A program made the position numbers and the translations under genes. DNA of 64,000 nt from Arthrobacter sp. MYb23. Its GTDB lineage: Bacteria > Actinomycetota > Actinomycetes > Actinomycetales > Micrococcaceae. Numbering within the stretch: position 1 is the first letter of the stretch; each line of letters opens with the position of its first letter. Shown here one piece after another: positions 48,398 to 57,337 of this stretch. Below the pieces are notes generated by a model. The model saw nothing but the letters and a program-made list of their open reading frames with translations, did no database searches and was not told the origin of the DNA. The stretch lies in the NCBI RefSeq assembly GCF_002979775.1, contig NZ_PCPR01000003.1, positions 297,100-361,099 of the forward strand, in the 5' to 3' direction.

Positions 48398-48413
48398 CTT
48401 CATCGCTCCACGC

Positions 48414-48450
48414 ATCCCGTCCGGCAGATTCTGCCGGGCGGGATTTTTTT
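48414..48450. terminator. Intrinsic terminator after the Cache gene
   Basis: A 14-bp stem (48414-48427 with 48431-48444, one G-T pair) followed by seven T residues. Confidence 0.88.
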
Positions 48451-48460
48451 ACCCAAAAGA

Positions 48461-48489
48461 CCTATTGCATTAATCATACAATGATGTAT
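48461..48489 (+). promoter_or_regulatory. Promoter-operator, site 1 of a twin pair
   Basis: A 29-bp sequence whose only other copy in the window (one mismatch) is at 58239-58267 on the minus strand. It contains TTGCAT (48465-48470) and overlaps TATCTT (48487-48492), a -35/-10 pair with 16-bp spacing. The near-palindrome ATCATACAATGAT (48473-48485) lies in the spacer. It drives the amine oxidase-DapA-AGCS-ALDH genes. Confidence 0.75.
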
Positions 48490-48635
48490 CTTTTATATTG
48501 TGACCAGGCACACAAGCTCCTGGGATATACCTCATTCCTCCCTCATCAGACATGACGCATCCGTTCTCCAGCTGCCGAGGAAGACAGCAGGCGGGTCCGC
48601 GTAGAGCGATCCCTCGAAGAAGAAAGTTCATTCCC

Positions 48636-50021
48636 ATGAAAGACGTAGTAATTGTCGGCGGCGGTCTCGCAGGACTCTCAGCAGCATGGCGCTTGCGGCA
48701 TTGGGACACGCTGGTCCTCGAGTCCGAACACCGCGTGGGTGGGCGCATTCGTTCCGAGCGACGCGGAAACTACTGGCTGAACTGGGGCGGTCACGTCTTC
48801 GCGGGCGCCGGCTCCTCCACGGACTCCTTGCTGGGGGAGGTCGGCGTCAGCGCTGTTCAGATCCCTGGCTCCCTGCAAGCACTGTCCATGAACGGCAAGT
48901 TCATCCGCGAGGGACACATCGCCACATACCCGTTCCGCATCCCGATGTCCCTGTCCTCGCGTATCGACACGCTCAAAGCAGGCATCAAGGTCGTTAGCGG
49001 CGTAGCCAAGTACACCGGAGTGGTCCGCAAACGTGCGGGCGAATCCGGTGCCATGCGCCAGCAGCGCATTTACGATTTCGAAAACAACAAGTCGTTCCAA
49101 GACTTCATCGGTGACCTGTCCGAAGACGCCGCCGCGCTGTTCAAGACCACGGTGACTCGTTCCGCCGGCGACATGGACGAGATTTCGGCCGGTGCCGGCA
49201 TCGGCTACTTCAGCCTGGTGCTCGGGATTGGACAGGGTCTGAGCCAGGGCATCGTTGGAGGGCCGTCCACTCTGACAGAGTCCATCGCAGCTGCGCTCGG
49301 TGAGCGCGTTCAGCTGGGCGCCACCGTCAACGAGGTAGTGCACAAGAAGGATTCAGTCTTGGTCCGCTACACCCAGAACGGTGTAGACATGGAGGTTGAA
49401 GCCCGCACAGTGGTCCTGGCTACTACCGCAGATGTGTCCCACAAGGTGGGAGTGGATCTGCCTGAAGAACTCCGCGGTGCGCTCAGCCAAATCAAGTACG
49501 GCCCGCACGTCAGCACTGCTTTCCTGACCAACGAGACCTCATCACGACCCTGGGATGACATCTATGCCATCGCAGCTCCCAAACGCTCCTTTGCCATCGC
49601 TTTGAACCAGGCAAGCATCGTCCGCGGCACTGAGTCCGTTCGTAAACCAGGAGGCAGCTTCATGACGTTCTCCCCGGCAAGCCTGGGCAAGGCCCTGCTG
49701 GACAAGAGCGACGAGGAAGTGATCCAGACCCACCTCGCCGATCTCGACCAGGTGCTCGGCAACGGCTTTGCGGACAGCGTGGTCGAAGCCCAAACGGACC
49801 GCTGGAAAGTCGCTTCCCCCTACTGCTTCCCGGGCCGGGCCAAGCTCCAGTCCACGCTCATGCGCGGCACAAACCGGGTCTTCCTGGCGGGCGACTATCT
49901 GGGCACGCTCTACACCGAAAGCTCCATCACCACCGGCTTCTCAGCCGCCCAGGAAGCAGCCAGCGTGCTGGCCACGCACCGGCAAGCACCGCCGTCGTCC
50001 GGCCTGTCAGCCGTCGCCTGA
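48636..50021 (+). CDS. FAD-dependent amine oxidase family protein (first of two)
   Basis: 461 aa, cytosolic. The N-terminal FAD motif VVIVGGGLAGLSAAWRL is followed by LESEHRVGGRIRS, the second dinucleotide-contact motif of the MAO/protoporphyrinogen-oxidase group. The C-terminus has the FAD-closing motif RVFLAGDYLGTLYTESSITTG. ATG 48636 gives the canonical N-terminus; the longer frame from 48552 does not. It is the first gene behind the twin operator, followed by a DapA-family gene. Substrate unknown; an amine or cyclic imino acid is likely from the neighbours. Confidence 0.88.
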   Translation: MKDVVIVGGGLAGLSAAWRLRHWDTLVLESEHRVGGRIRSERRGNYWLNWGGHVFAGAGSSTDSLLGEVGVSAVQIPGSLQALSMNGKFIREGHIATYPFRIPMSLSSRIDTLKAGIKVVSGVAKYTGVVRKRAGESGAMRQQRIYDFENNKSFQDFIGDLSEDAAALFKTTVTRSAGDMDEISAGAGIGYFSLVLGIGQGLSQGIVGGPSTLTESIAAALGERVQLGATVNEVVHKKDSVLVRYTQNGVDMEVEARTVVLATTADVSHKVGVDLPEELRGALSQIKYGPHVSTAFLTNETSSRPWDDIYAIAAPKRSFAIALNQASIVRGTESVRKPGGSFMTFSPASLGKALLDKSDEEVIQTHLADLDQVLGNGFADSVVEAQTDRWKVASPYCFPGRAKLQSTLMRGTNRVFLAGDYLGTLYTESSITTGFSAAQEAASVLATHRQAPPSSGLSAVA

Positions 50022-50071
50022 TCCCACAACTCTTAGCGCTACAGCTACACCTACCGAAAGAGGAAAACCCC

Positions 50072-50974
50072 ATGACTAAGGAACTCCGCGGCGTACTCAC
50101 CGCTCTCTCCACCCCGTTCAACCAGGACGAAACGATCGACGTCGCCACCTTGCGAAAGATCGTCGACCGATCCATCGACGCCGGTGTCGACGGCGTCGTC
50201 GCCGCAGGCTCCACCGGCGAGGTCGGAGCGTTGTCTTCGGAAGAACGCCTCCTGCTGATCAAGACCGTCATTGAGCACACCAACGGCCGGGTCCCGGTTA
50301 TCGCGAACACCGGTGCCACCTCCACCGCAGAGGCCATCCGTCTCTCGAAGGCTGCCGAGCAGCTGGGCGCAGACGTGCTCATGCTCATCACGCCGTACTA
50401 CGAGCCGCTCTCCCTGGAAGAGACCGTTACCTACATCAAGGACGTGGCCCGCTCGGTCACCATCCCGGTGATGCTCTACAACATCCCGCCCGTCACGGGC
50501 GTCAACCTGGACCCCGTAACCGTCCGCACACTTGCGGAAGAAGTGGAGAACATTCTCTACATCAAGGACTCCAGCGCCAACTGGGAGCAGGCACTCCAGC
50601 TCATCCACCACCACAGCGATGTCATCGGCACGTTCATTGGTTGGGATGCCTACCTCTACAGCGCCCTCGCAGAAGGTGCGGCAGGCGTCATGGCCGGTAC
50701 CGCCAACGTGGTTCCCGACGAGATCGTAGCCGTCACCAAGCGGATCGCCGAGGGCGATCTCGCCGGTGCCCGCGATCTCTGGAACGCTGTCTACCCGGTG
50801 ATCGATGCGCTGCTGACAGTACCGTTCATCCCTGCAGTCAAGACGGGCCTCACGTTGACTGGCCTTCCGGCAGGATCGCCGCGGCGTCCAACGGCAGGAC
50901 TCGACGCCGATGACCTCGCCAAAGTTGAGCAGGCGCTGGCCAAGCTGTCCGCGCTCAAGCAGAACATCGGATAA
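50072..50974 (+). CDS. DapA/NAL-family class I aldolase-type enzyme
   Basis: 300 aa TIM barrel. The Schiff-base Lys165 (YIKDSS), catalytic Tyr136 (LYNIPP) and the carboxylate-binding GSTGE near 44-50 are all present, so it uses the DHDPS/N-acetylneuraminate lyase mechanism. Lysine biosynthesis is unlikely in this catabolic operon. Members of this family also act as deaminases or lyases, for example on pyrroline-4-hydroxy-2-carboxylate in hydroxyproline breakdown, followed by an aldehyde dehydrogenase as here. GAAAGAGG precedes the ATG. Confidence 0.9.
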   Translation: MTKELRGVLTALSTPFNQDETIDVATLRKIVDRSIDAGVDGVVAAGSTGEVGALSSEERLLLIKTVIEHTNGRVPVIANTGATSTAEAIRLSKAAEQLGADVLMLITPYYEPLSLEETVTYIKDVARSVTIPVMLYNIPPVTGVNLDPVTVRTLAEEVENILYIKDSSANWEQALQLIHHHSDVIGTFIGWDAYLYSALAEGAAGVMAGTANVVPDEIVAVTKRIAEGDLAGARDLWNAVYPVIDALLTVPFIPAVKTGLTLTGLPAGSPRRPTAGLDADDLAKVEQALAKLSALKQNIG

Positions 50975-50977
50975 CGC

Positions 50978-52474
50978 ATGGGTGACTTCGATTTTACGGA
51001 GTTCCTGTCCAGCGTCTCCGACGCTGTCTGGGCACCCATGGCCTACGTTGTTCTTGGACTGGGTATCGCCTATTCGGTAGCCACCAAGGGCATCCAGTTC
51101 CGGAGGATACCGGACATGCTGCGCCAGCTCAGGGAGACCCAGGACGGCGACGGGGGACTGTCGTCCTTCCAGGCACTGGTTCTCGCGCTGGCCAGCCGCG
51201 TGGGAGTGGGCAGCATCGCCGGCGTTGCCACCGCGGTCAGCGCCGGTGGTCCCGGAGCGCTGGTGTGGATGGCCATCACCGGCCTGGTCGGCTGCACCGT
51301 GGGATACGCAGAAGCCACGCTGTCCCAAGCCTTCAAGCGCCAAGTCCTGGACGAGGACCGCAAGAAGGCCAACGAGGACATCGGCGGTATGCCGTATTAC
51401 ATCAAGTACGGACTGAAGCTTCCCAAGGTTGGGGCCATCGTCGCGGTCCTGGGTGTCATCGGTTACGGCTTCGTCTTCCCGGGTCTCCAGGTGAACACCA
51501 TCGCTGCCAGCGCTGAGAAAGCATTCAGTCTGCCAAGCTGGGCACCGGCCATCCTTGTCACCGTGTTGATCGGGTTGGTGATCATTGGCGGTACCACCCG
51601 CGTGGTCAAGGTCACCCAGGGGCTTGTCCCCGTCCTGGCCATCGGCTACCTCCTGCTGGCATTGGCAGTCATCGCCATCAACATGGACAAGGTTCCCGAG
51701 GCCGTTGTCCTGATCTTCCAGTCCGCTATAGGTATTCACCCCGTGATGGGTGGCATCGCCGGCGCCGCAGTAGCTTGGGGTGTCCGGCGGGCAGTCTTCG
51801 CTTCCTCGAACGGACTGGGCGAAGCAACCTTCGCCGCTGCCGCAGCCCGTACCTCCCACCCTGGCAAGCAAGGCCTGGTTCAGACCTTCAGCATCTACAT
51901 TGATGTGCTTCTGATCTGCATGGCCACCGGCCTCATGATGGTGGTCTCCGGCAAGTACAACGTCTCCGACGGCGCCGGCGGATTCCTCGTCAACAACATC
52001 CCGGGCGTCCCCGTTGGTGCCAACTGGGTCCAGGAAGCCATCGACACCATGCTCCCGGGCTGGGGCGCCGGCTTCGTCGCCGTCGCGGTTTTGCTCTTCG
52101 GGTTCACCTGCCTCCTGGCCTACTTCTACGTAGCCAACTCCAACCTGCTGTACCTGCTGGACGGGCGCACCGGACACGGCTGGAAGAACGTCCTGAAGAT
52201 CGGAACGCTGGCGATCGTGTTCATCGGGTCCATCGTCAACGCGAAACTCATGTGGGCAGCCGGTGACATCGGGCTTGGCCTCATCGCCTGGGTGAACCTC
52301 ATCTGCCTGGTATTCCTGTTCCCGCTGGTCCGCAAAATCTACCTGGACTACGAACGGCAGCGGAAGCTCGGCCTCGACCCCACCTTCGATCCGAAGGCCC
52401 TGGGCATTCAAGGCGCCGACTTCTGGGAGCAGCAGAACGAAAAGTCCGCAGCCGCAGCCGCCGCTGCCAAGTAA
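50978..52474 (+). CDS. AGCS-family sodium:alanine/glycine symporter
   Basis: 498 aa, about 10-11 TM segments. The family segments GDGGLSSFQALVLALASRVGVGSIAGVATA and GGPGALVWMAITGLVGCTVGYAEATLSQ are clear (here RVGVGSI where alanine carriers usually have xVGTGNI). It starts 3 bp after the DapA-family gene. It probably imports the small amino acid or analogue broken down by the operon. The C-terminus is Ala/Lys-rich. Confidence 0.9.
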   Translation: MGDFDFTEFLSSVSDAVWAPMAYVVLGLGIAYSVATKGIQFRRIPDMLRQLRETQDGDGGLSSFQALVLALASRVGVGSIAGVATAVSAGGPGALVWMAITGLVGCTVGYAEATLSQAFKRQVLDEDRKKANEDIGGMPYYIKYGLKLPKVGAIVAVLGVIGYGFVFPGLQVNTIAASAEKAFSLPSWAPAILVTVLIGLVIIGGTTRVVKVTQGLVPVLAIGYLLLALAVIAINMDKVPEAVVLIFQSAIGIHPVMGGIAGAAVAWGVRRAVFASSNGLGEATFAAAAARTSHPGKQGLVQTFSIYIDVLLICMATGLMMVVSGKYNVSDGAGGFLVNNIPGVPVGANWVQEAIDTMLPGWGAGFVAVAVLLFGFTCLLAYFYVANSNLLYLLDGRTGHGWKNVLKIGTLAIVFIGSIVNAKLMWAAGDIGLGLIAWVNLICLVFLFPLVRKIYLDYERQRKLGLDPTFDPKALGIQGADFWEQQNEKSAAAAAAAK

Positions 52475-52501
52475 CTACCAAGCAAAGGAAATGTGCACGC
52501 C

Positions 52502-53995
52502 ATGACCACCACAGAAACGTCCGTTTTCACCGTTCGCCGTGAGGGAACCCTCCCGGCACCGGCCCTGCCGCCCTTCGGGCAGTTCATCGGAGGCGAATTC
52601 GTCGCCTCCACCTCGGACGCAACGGTCGACGTCGTCAATCCGGCCACCGAAGAAGTCATCACCCAGGTGCCGGCAGGCACCCTGGAAGATGTCGACGCCG
52701 CCGTAGCAGCTGCCGTGGCAGCGAAGGCTGAGTGGGCGGCTAAGACGCCCAAGGACCGTTCCGCAGTCCTGCTGCGGATTGCGGAAATCGTCGAGGCCAA
52801 CCGTGAGGTTTTGGAGAACCTCGAAGCGACCAATACCGGCAAGCCATTCGCAGTGGCCGAAGACGATATTTCCAGTGCGATCGACACCTTCCGGTTCTCC
52901 GCCGGCGCAGCCCGGGCCTTCACCGCCCTCGGCGCGGGAGACTACGCGGAGAATCACACCTCCGTTGTCTTCCGTGAGCCGGTAGGTGTGGTGGGTGTCA
53001 TCACGCCGTGGAACTACCCGCTGCTGATGGCCGTATGGAAGATCGCGCCCATCCTGGCCGCGGGCAACACCCTGGTATTGAAGCCCTCCGAGCAGACGCC
53101 ATTGACTACCTTGAAGCTCGCCGAGCTCATTGCCGCTGAGGTGCCGGCCGGCGTCGTCAATATTGTTACCGGTCCCGGCAGGGTGGTGGGCAACCGCCTT
53201 TCCGAACACCCGGACGTTGACCTGGTTGCCATCACCGGCAGTGTGGGAAGCGGCCAGAAGGTTGCCGCCAATGCGGCCTCCACGGTGAAGCGCGTTCACC
53301 TGGAACTCGGCGGCAAGGCGCCTGTGGTGGTCTTCGAAGACGCTGACCTTGAAGAAGCCGCGAAGGGCGTGCGCTCCGCGGGCTTCTGGAACGGCGGTCA
53401 GGAATGCGGGTCGGCTTGCCGCGTTCTGGTTCACGAGTCTGTAGTTGAGAAGTTCAACGAGATCCTGGTCCGGGAAATCAGCGCGATTTCCATCGGCGCC
53501 CCAGGTGCGGGAGACGACGTCGAAATCGGTTCCATGATTTCCAAAGCCCACTACGAGCGGGTCCTGGAAGCTCTGGCGGACGTTCGTAAGGAGGGGCACA
53601 CCATTGCCGTCGGTGGCAACGCGCTTGAGGGCCCCGGCTATTTCATCGAACCGACCGTGGTGACGGATGTCCCCGCCGGTGCACCCATCACCTACACGGA
53701 AATCTTCGGGCCGGTGGTGTCCGTGGAGACATTCAGCACCGACGAGGAAGCCATCACGCGGGCCAACGAGACTGTCTACGGGCTGGCCGCATCGGTGTGG
53801 ACCAGCAGTGCTTCACGGTCACTGTCCGTTCCGAGGAGGCTCGACTTCGGCACCGTATGGGTCAACTCGCACCTGGTCATTGCCAATGAAGTTCCCTGGG
53901 GTGGCTTCAAGGGCTCAGGTTACGGCCGGGATCTATCGATCTACGCCCTGGAGGACTTCTCCAGGACCAAGCACGTGATGTACAACCGGGGCTGA
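52502..53995 (+). CDS. Aldehyde dehydrogenase (aminobutyraldehyde/betaine-aldehyde type)
   Basis: 497 aa. PWNYPLLMAVWKIAPILAAGNT, catalytic Glu in LELGGKAPVVVF and nucleophile Cys302 in NGGQECGSACRVLV are all present. GQxC with a following Ala-Cys-Arg context and NSHLVIANEVPWGGFKGSGYGRD resemble PatD-type 4-aminobutyraldehyde and betaine-aldehyde dehydrogenases. AAGGAA lies 11 bp before ATG 52502; a GTG at 52493 is possible. It would oxidise the aldehyde produced by the amine oxidase or lyase. Confidence 0.92.
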   Translation: MTTTETSVFTVRREGTLPAPALPPFGQFIGGEFVASTSDATVDVVNPATEEVITQVPAGTLEDVDAAVAAAVAAKAEWAAKTPKDRSAVLLRIAEIVEANREVLENLEATNTGKPFAVAEDDISSAIDTFRFSAGAARAFTALGAGDYAENHTSVVFREPVGVVGVITPWNYPLLMAVWKIAPILAAGNTLVLKPSEQTPLTTLKLAELIAAEVPAGVVNIVTGPGRVVGNRLSEHPDVDLVAITGSVGSGQKVAANAASTVKRVHLELGGKAPVVVFEDADLEEAAKGVRSAGFWNGGQECGSACRVLVHESVVEKFNEILVREISAISIGAPGAGDDVEIGSMISKAHYERVLEALADVRKEGHTIAVGGNALEGPGYFIEPTVVTDVPAGAPITYTEIFGPVVSVETFSTDEEAITRANETVYGLAASVWTSSASRSLSVPRRLDFGTVWVNSHLVIANEVPWGGFKGSGYGRDLSIYALEDFSRTKHVMYNRG

Positions 53996-54012
53996 ACCCG
54001 CCTCGCCAGCTC

Positions 54013-54059
54013 AGCGGCCGTGCACCCCCTCCTGCGTAGGGGGTGCACGGCCGCTTTTT
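54013..54059. terminator. Strong intrinsic terminator after the ALDH gene
   Basis: A perfect 18-bp stem (54013-54030 with 54038-54055) and a TTTTT run. It would stop most transcription before the small gene at 54086. Confidence 0.9.
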
Positions 54060-54085
54060 GCAATCTATCAGAAAGGTCGCCAACC

Positions 54086-54328
54086 ATGGATCAACGGCGC
54101 ATCAGCGACTGGACCCTCCTCACCGGAACCAGCGTGGAACTACGGCAACAGGGACAACCGGTGTGCCGGGGATACGTCGACGCTGTGACGGAGGACGGTT
54201 CCATCCTTTGGCTCCAAACCCTGAACCAAGGACGGAAGCTCTTCGAAAAGGCGGAGTTTTATGAGGCCTGGGCTTCCGAAGAGCGCACCGGCTTCCACTA
54301 CGAAGTAACCAACTCGGACTCGCAATAG
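54086..54328 (+). CDS. Small conserved hypothetical protein, paralog of the protein at 21721
   Basis: 80 aa from the ATG at 54086, preceded by GAAAGG. DWTLLTGTSVELRQQGQPV ... GYVDAVTEDGSILWLQTL ... GRKLFEKAEFYEAW aligns with the small protein at 21721-21978, both showing W..L..G..V.L, G.VD..TED.SI.W and GR.L. It looks like a small beta-barrel-like domain. Function unknown. It lies behind an aldehyde dehydrogenase gene but after a strong terminator, so its expression may be separate or read-through dependent. Confidence 0.68.
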   Translation: MDQRRISDWTLLTGTSVELRQQGQPVCRGYVDAVTEDGSILWLQTLNQGRKLFEKAEFYEAWASEERTGFHYEVTNSDSQ

Positions 54329-54350
54329 TCGATCCGACCAAGAGGAAGCC

Positions 54351-54669
54351 ATGGAATTGCTGTTCGAAGCCGCAGGCTGGGCAGGTGCGGCAGCGATTCT
54401 TGGCGCCTTCTAGTCTGTGTCCATGGGCTGGCGCGCGGCCGGAAGGGCCTTTCAAAGCGCAAACCTCGCCTCGGGGCTTGCGCATTCATCATCAACGGGC
54501 CTTCCACGAGGCTTGGCCGTCCGTTGTCGCGAATATCGCGTGGTTTCTCATCTCGGCGGTCGCACTCATCCGCCTGCGTCCGGTGAGGCAAATGCCTGGT
54601 GTCCCTGACTCCGCAGGACCACTGCCCATCGCTAACATTTCTTCTGACTCTGGCGCCGCGGACAACTGA
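54351..54669 (+). pseudogene. Small CBU_0592-like membrane protein, broken
   Basis: Starts MELLFEAAGWAGAAAILGAF behind AAGAGGAAGCC, then a TAG at 54411-54413. After the stop the frame gives MGWRAAGRAFQSANLASGLA, and a further shift gives FHEAWPSVVANIAWFLISAV. Together these form the three-TM layout of CBU_0592-like proteins (GW.Ga......, N..g......G.....PS...n..W..i). One stop and one frameshift make it a pseudogene. Confidence 0.6.
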
Positions 54670-55044
54670 GACCGTTGACTGCCTGGTGCTTGGCGCTGGC
54701 CGCTGAGTCCCGGCCAGTTGGCTGGATCTTCCACGACCATCTTGATTTTGATTGTGGCCTGGTTTTCGTGATCTGTATTGGATGTATGAACCACGGCGGT
54801 GACGTTGTCTTCCCGCCACTTGCCCGGGTTCTTGTGATTATGCCCGGTTCCGCGTGCCGCATCGTCCGAATCCCAACCGGCCACGCCCGGTTGATTGTCC
54901 CTTTGCCTGCAAGGTCCGGTTTCAAGAGTCGGGCATATGAGTAAGTTTGTGCCAAAGATGCGGCCGGATACATTGCCCTGGACACAGGATCCCGACGAAG
55001 GGGTAGGCAGACCGGGCAGGCCATGAATCCCGGGACGACGAGAA
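54670..55044. other. Intergenic region, nothing recognised
   Basis: About 375 bp between convergent units. Frames of 90-130 codons exist on both strands but none has a recognisable domain or ribosome-binding site. Confidence 0.4.
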
Positions 55045-55077
55045 GGGCGACGCCGGGTTGATTTCCCGACGCCGCCC
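55045..55077 (-). terminator. Hairpin after the amino-acid ABC importer operon
   Basis: A 13-bp stem (55045-55057 with 55065-55077) that is complete when two G-U pairs are allowed in the minus-strand transcript. TTCTCG follows, so the T-run is weak. Confidence 0.6.
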
Positions 55078-55097
55078 AAGGGTGCTGTGCGATGGAG

Positions 55098-55961
55098 TTA
55101 GAGTTCGCTGGGTGCGCCCGGCTCTCCTACGGAGGGATCGATGCCGTACTTTTCAAGGATTGTCTTGATGGTGCCGTTTTCGCGGAGTTTCTTGATGTCC
55201 TCGTCCAGGGCCTTGCCCAGCGTGTCGTCGTCGAGGGCGGAGGGCAGCATCACTTGGCCAACGGATGCGAACTGCGGGACGTTCGCGTTTGGCGTCACGT
55301 CCACCACTGTGGCTCCCTCAATGGGGGCGTCCTTGAACCGGTATTTTGCCGATGCTGAAGATGCCACCAAGGCGTCAATGCGGCCGGCTTTAAGGTCTGA
55401 GTAGATGGATTCGTCGTCCTGGTAGATCTTGAACTTATCTCCGAGCCACTTGGACATGCTGTCGTTCCAGAGGTTGCCTGCGACGGAGCCGATCATTTTG
55501 CCCTCAAGGTCGTCGCTCGTGAGGCCTGTTTTGGAGACGATCGCCTGCGGATCGCTCCATAGCGGCGTGCTCATGTAAACGATCTTGGTCCTTTCCTTGG
55601 TCCGCAGCCAGTTTCCCGATCCGATGTCGACTCGCTTGGATTGCACGGACGGGATGACAGCTCCCGCGCCGCCTGAGGTGCTGACGGTGACCTTGAGGCA
55701 TTCGAGTTTGGCGATCTCGGCGATCAGGTCGCCCTCCATGCCGGTGACGTTTTCCCCACTCAGGATTGTGGCCGGAGCGTAGTCGTAGCTGGCGACCGTG
55801 AGCTCACCTTGGGTGATGGTCTTGAGGTCCGCGTGGGCGGGGGTGCAGTCGGAGCTACTAGCTGCTTCGCTGCCGCCGCATGCGGCGAGGGACATGGCGA
55901 GCATGCCGGCGACGGTGCCGGCGGAAAGCGCGCGCACGAGGGGGCGGGGAATTCGTGACAT
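55098..55961 (-). CDS. Amino-acid ABC importer solute-binding lipoprotein
   Basis: 287 aa. The lipobox MSLAAC ends a signal peptide, giving a lipoprotein anchored at Cys28. The mature part is SBP_bac_3-like: GELTVASYDYAPATIL, MEGDLIAEIAKLECLKV and GRIDALVASSASAKYRF. It is the last gene of the four-gene importer unit (ATPase, two permeases, binding protein) transcribed from the twin-operator promoter at 58239-58267. Confidence 0.92.
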   Translation of the reverse strand: MSRIPRPLVRALSAGTVAGMLAMSLAACGGSEAASSSDCTPAHADLKTITQGELTVASYDYAPATILSGENVTGMEGDLIAEIAKLECLKVTVSTSGGAGAVIPSVQSKRVDIGSGNWLRTKERTKIVYMSTPLWSDPQAIVSKTGLTSDDLEGKMIGSVAGNLWNDSMSKWLGDKFKIYQDDESIYSDLKAGRIDALVASSASAKYRFKDAPIEGATVVDVTPNANVPQFASVGQVMLPSALDDDTLGKALDEDIKKLRENGTIKTILEKYGIDPSVGEPGAPSEL

Positions 55962-56020
55962 TGGGTTTCTCTTTCTTTGCTGGGGTTGTCGGGGAGGGTC
56001 CCCAAGGATGTGGAACGGGG

Positions 56021-56683
56021 TCAGTTGCGGAGCAGGTGGCGGCCCAGGCGCAGTTCCAGCAGCCGGACCAAGCCCAGGAAGATCAGCGTCAGAGATCCGT
56101 AGACCACTGCAGTGAGTGTGTAGACGCTGAGGTATTCGAAGGTAATGGAGCCGATTTCGAAGGCCTTGGACATGAGTTCCGGAACCGCGATCACGAAGGC
56201 GAGTGCGCTGCCTTGGAAGACCAAAACGGCGAGGCCGGCCAGAGGCGGGGTGGAGATTCTGAGGGCTTGCGGGAGGATGACGATGCGGAATCCTGTCCAG
56301 CCGCTGAGCCCGGAGGTGATCGCTGCTTCTTTTTGTCCCAGCGGGACTGCAGCCAGTCCGGCCCGGAAGTATTCCGAGGCGTAGGCGCCGGTGTTCCAGC
56401 TCAGGGCGATGATGGCCGTCGTCAGCGATGTCAGGGTAATACCGGCGTCGGGAAGGCTGAAGTACAACAGGTACAAGAGCACCAGTGCCGGCAGCCCGCG
56501 ACCGATCTCAACGAAGGTGAAGGAGATCCATTGGAAGGGGCGGAATTTCGCTTCTGCCATCACCGCAAGGAGCAGGCCGAAGGGGAAACCAATAAGCAGT
56601 GCGAGTCCGGTCAATTGGAGGCTGATGACCAGGCCCGGTGCGAGGTTCGGCATCCACCCGAGCCATTGCGTGAGGAAGTCCAT
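56021..56683 (-). CDS. Amino-acid ABC importer permease 2
   Basis: 220 aa, five TM segments. The EAA loop reads NTGAYASEYFRAGLAAVPLGQKEAAITSGL. It overlaps the first permease gene by 1-3 bases. With that gene it forms a heterodimeric HisQM-type channel. Confidence 0.92.
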   Translation of the reverse strand: MDFLTQWLGWMPNLAPGLVISLQLTGLALLIGFPFGLLLAVMAEAKFRPFQWISFTFVEIGRGLPALVLLYLLYFSLPDAGITLTSLTTAIIALSWNTGAYASEYFRAGLAAVPLGQKEAAITSGLSGWTGFRIVILPQALRISTPPLAGLAVLVFQGSALAFVIAVPELMSKAFEIGSITFEYLSVYTLTAVVYGSLTLIFLGLVRLLELRLGRHLLRN

Positions 56684-57330
56684 CAGACCACTCCGATCTT
56701 TCTGCGCAGTTTGAGGTCTACGCGGCGTGCGACAAGGGCGACCGCCAGACTGATGATGATGTAAAGCGCTCCGGCGACGACGAAGGAGAGCAGGCCTTCG
56801 TGGGTTTGTTTCGCACTTTGCTGTGCGTAGTAGGTGATTTCACGGACACCAATGGTGGAGGCGAGAGCTGAGTCTTTGAGGAGTCCGATCCCATAGGTGG
56901 CGATGGCTGGAAGGGCTACCCGGAAGGCCTGCGGGGTGATGATATGACCCACGGTGGTAAACGGGCTTAGCCCGAGTGCATGGGCGGCTTCGCGCTGACC
57001 ATCAGGGATGCTGAGCAGCCCGGAGCGGTAGATCTCCGCCATGAAGGCCGAAGCGATGATCGAGAATCCGATGATGGCGGCCTGAAGGGTGGAGAGCCGC
57101 AGCGCGTACTGGGGCAAACCAAAGTAGATCAGAAACAGCCAGGTGATCGGCGGGATGACCCTGACTACGTTGATGTACAGAGTTGCTGCACCGCGGATGA
57201 TGGCGATGGGTGATCGAGCGGCCCCCACCAGCACCAGGCCGATGAGGCCGCCGAACAGCAGTGAAGCTCCGGTTACGTAGAGGGTGAGTCCGATGCCTTG
57301 GGCAATCGAAGCCAGAAGTTGCATGATCAT
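56683..57330 (-). CDS. Amino-acid ABC importer permease 1
   Basis: 215 aa, five TM segments with the EAA loop FMAEIYRSGLLSIPDGQREAAHALGL. It starts 7 bp after the ATPase gene. Confidence 0.92.
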   Translation of the reverse strand: MIMQLLASIAQGIGLTLYVTGASLLFGGLIGLVLVGAARSPIAIIRGAATLYINVVRVIPPITWLFLIYFGLPQYALRLSTLQAAIIGFSIIASAFMAEIYRSGLLSIPDGQREAAHALGLSPFTTVGHIITPQAFRVALPAIATYGIGLLKDSALASTIGVREITYYAQQSAKQTHEGLLSFVVAGALYIIISLAVALVARRVDLKLRRKIGVV

Positions 57331-57337
57331 GGCTGGG

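Noticed and set aside
50072..50974. dapA of lysine biosynthesis
   Set aside because: No other lysine biosynthetic gene is near, and it is locked in an operon with an amine oxidase, a symporter and an aldehyde dehydrogenase.
50051..52411. A 786-codon open frame on the minus strand
   Set aside because: Antisense shadow of the DapA-family and AGCS genes, whose motifs are clear. The translation is Asp/Gly/His-rich low-complexity sequence typical of such shadows.
54492..55079. A 195-codon minus-strand frame
   Set aside because: No ribosome-binding site or domain, and it overlaps the membrane-protein remnant and a terminator.
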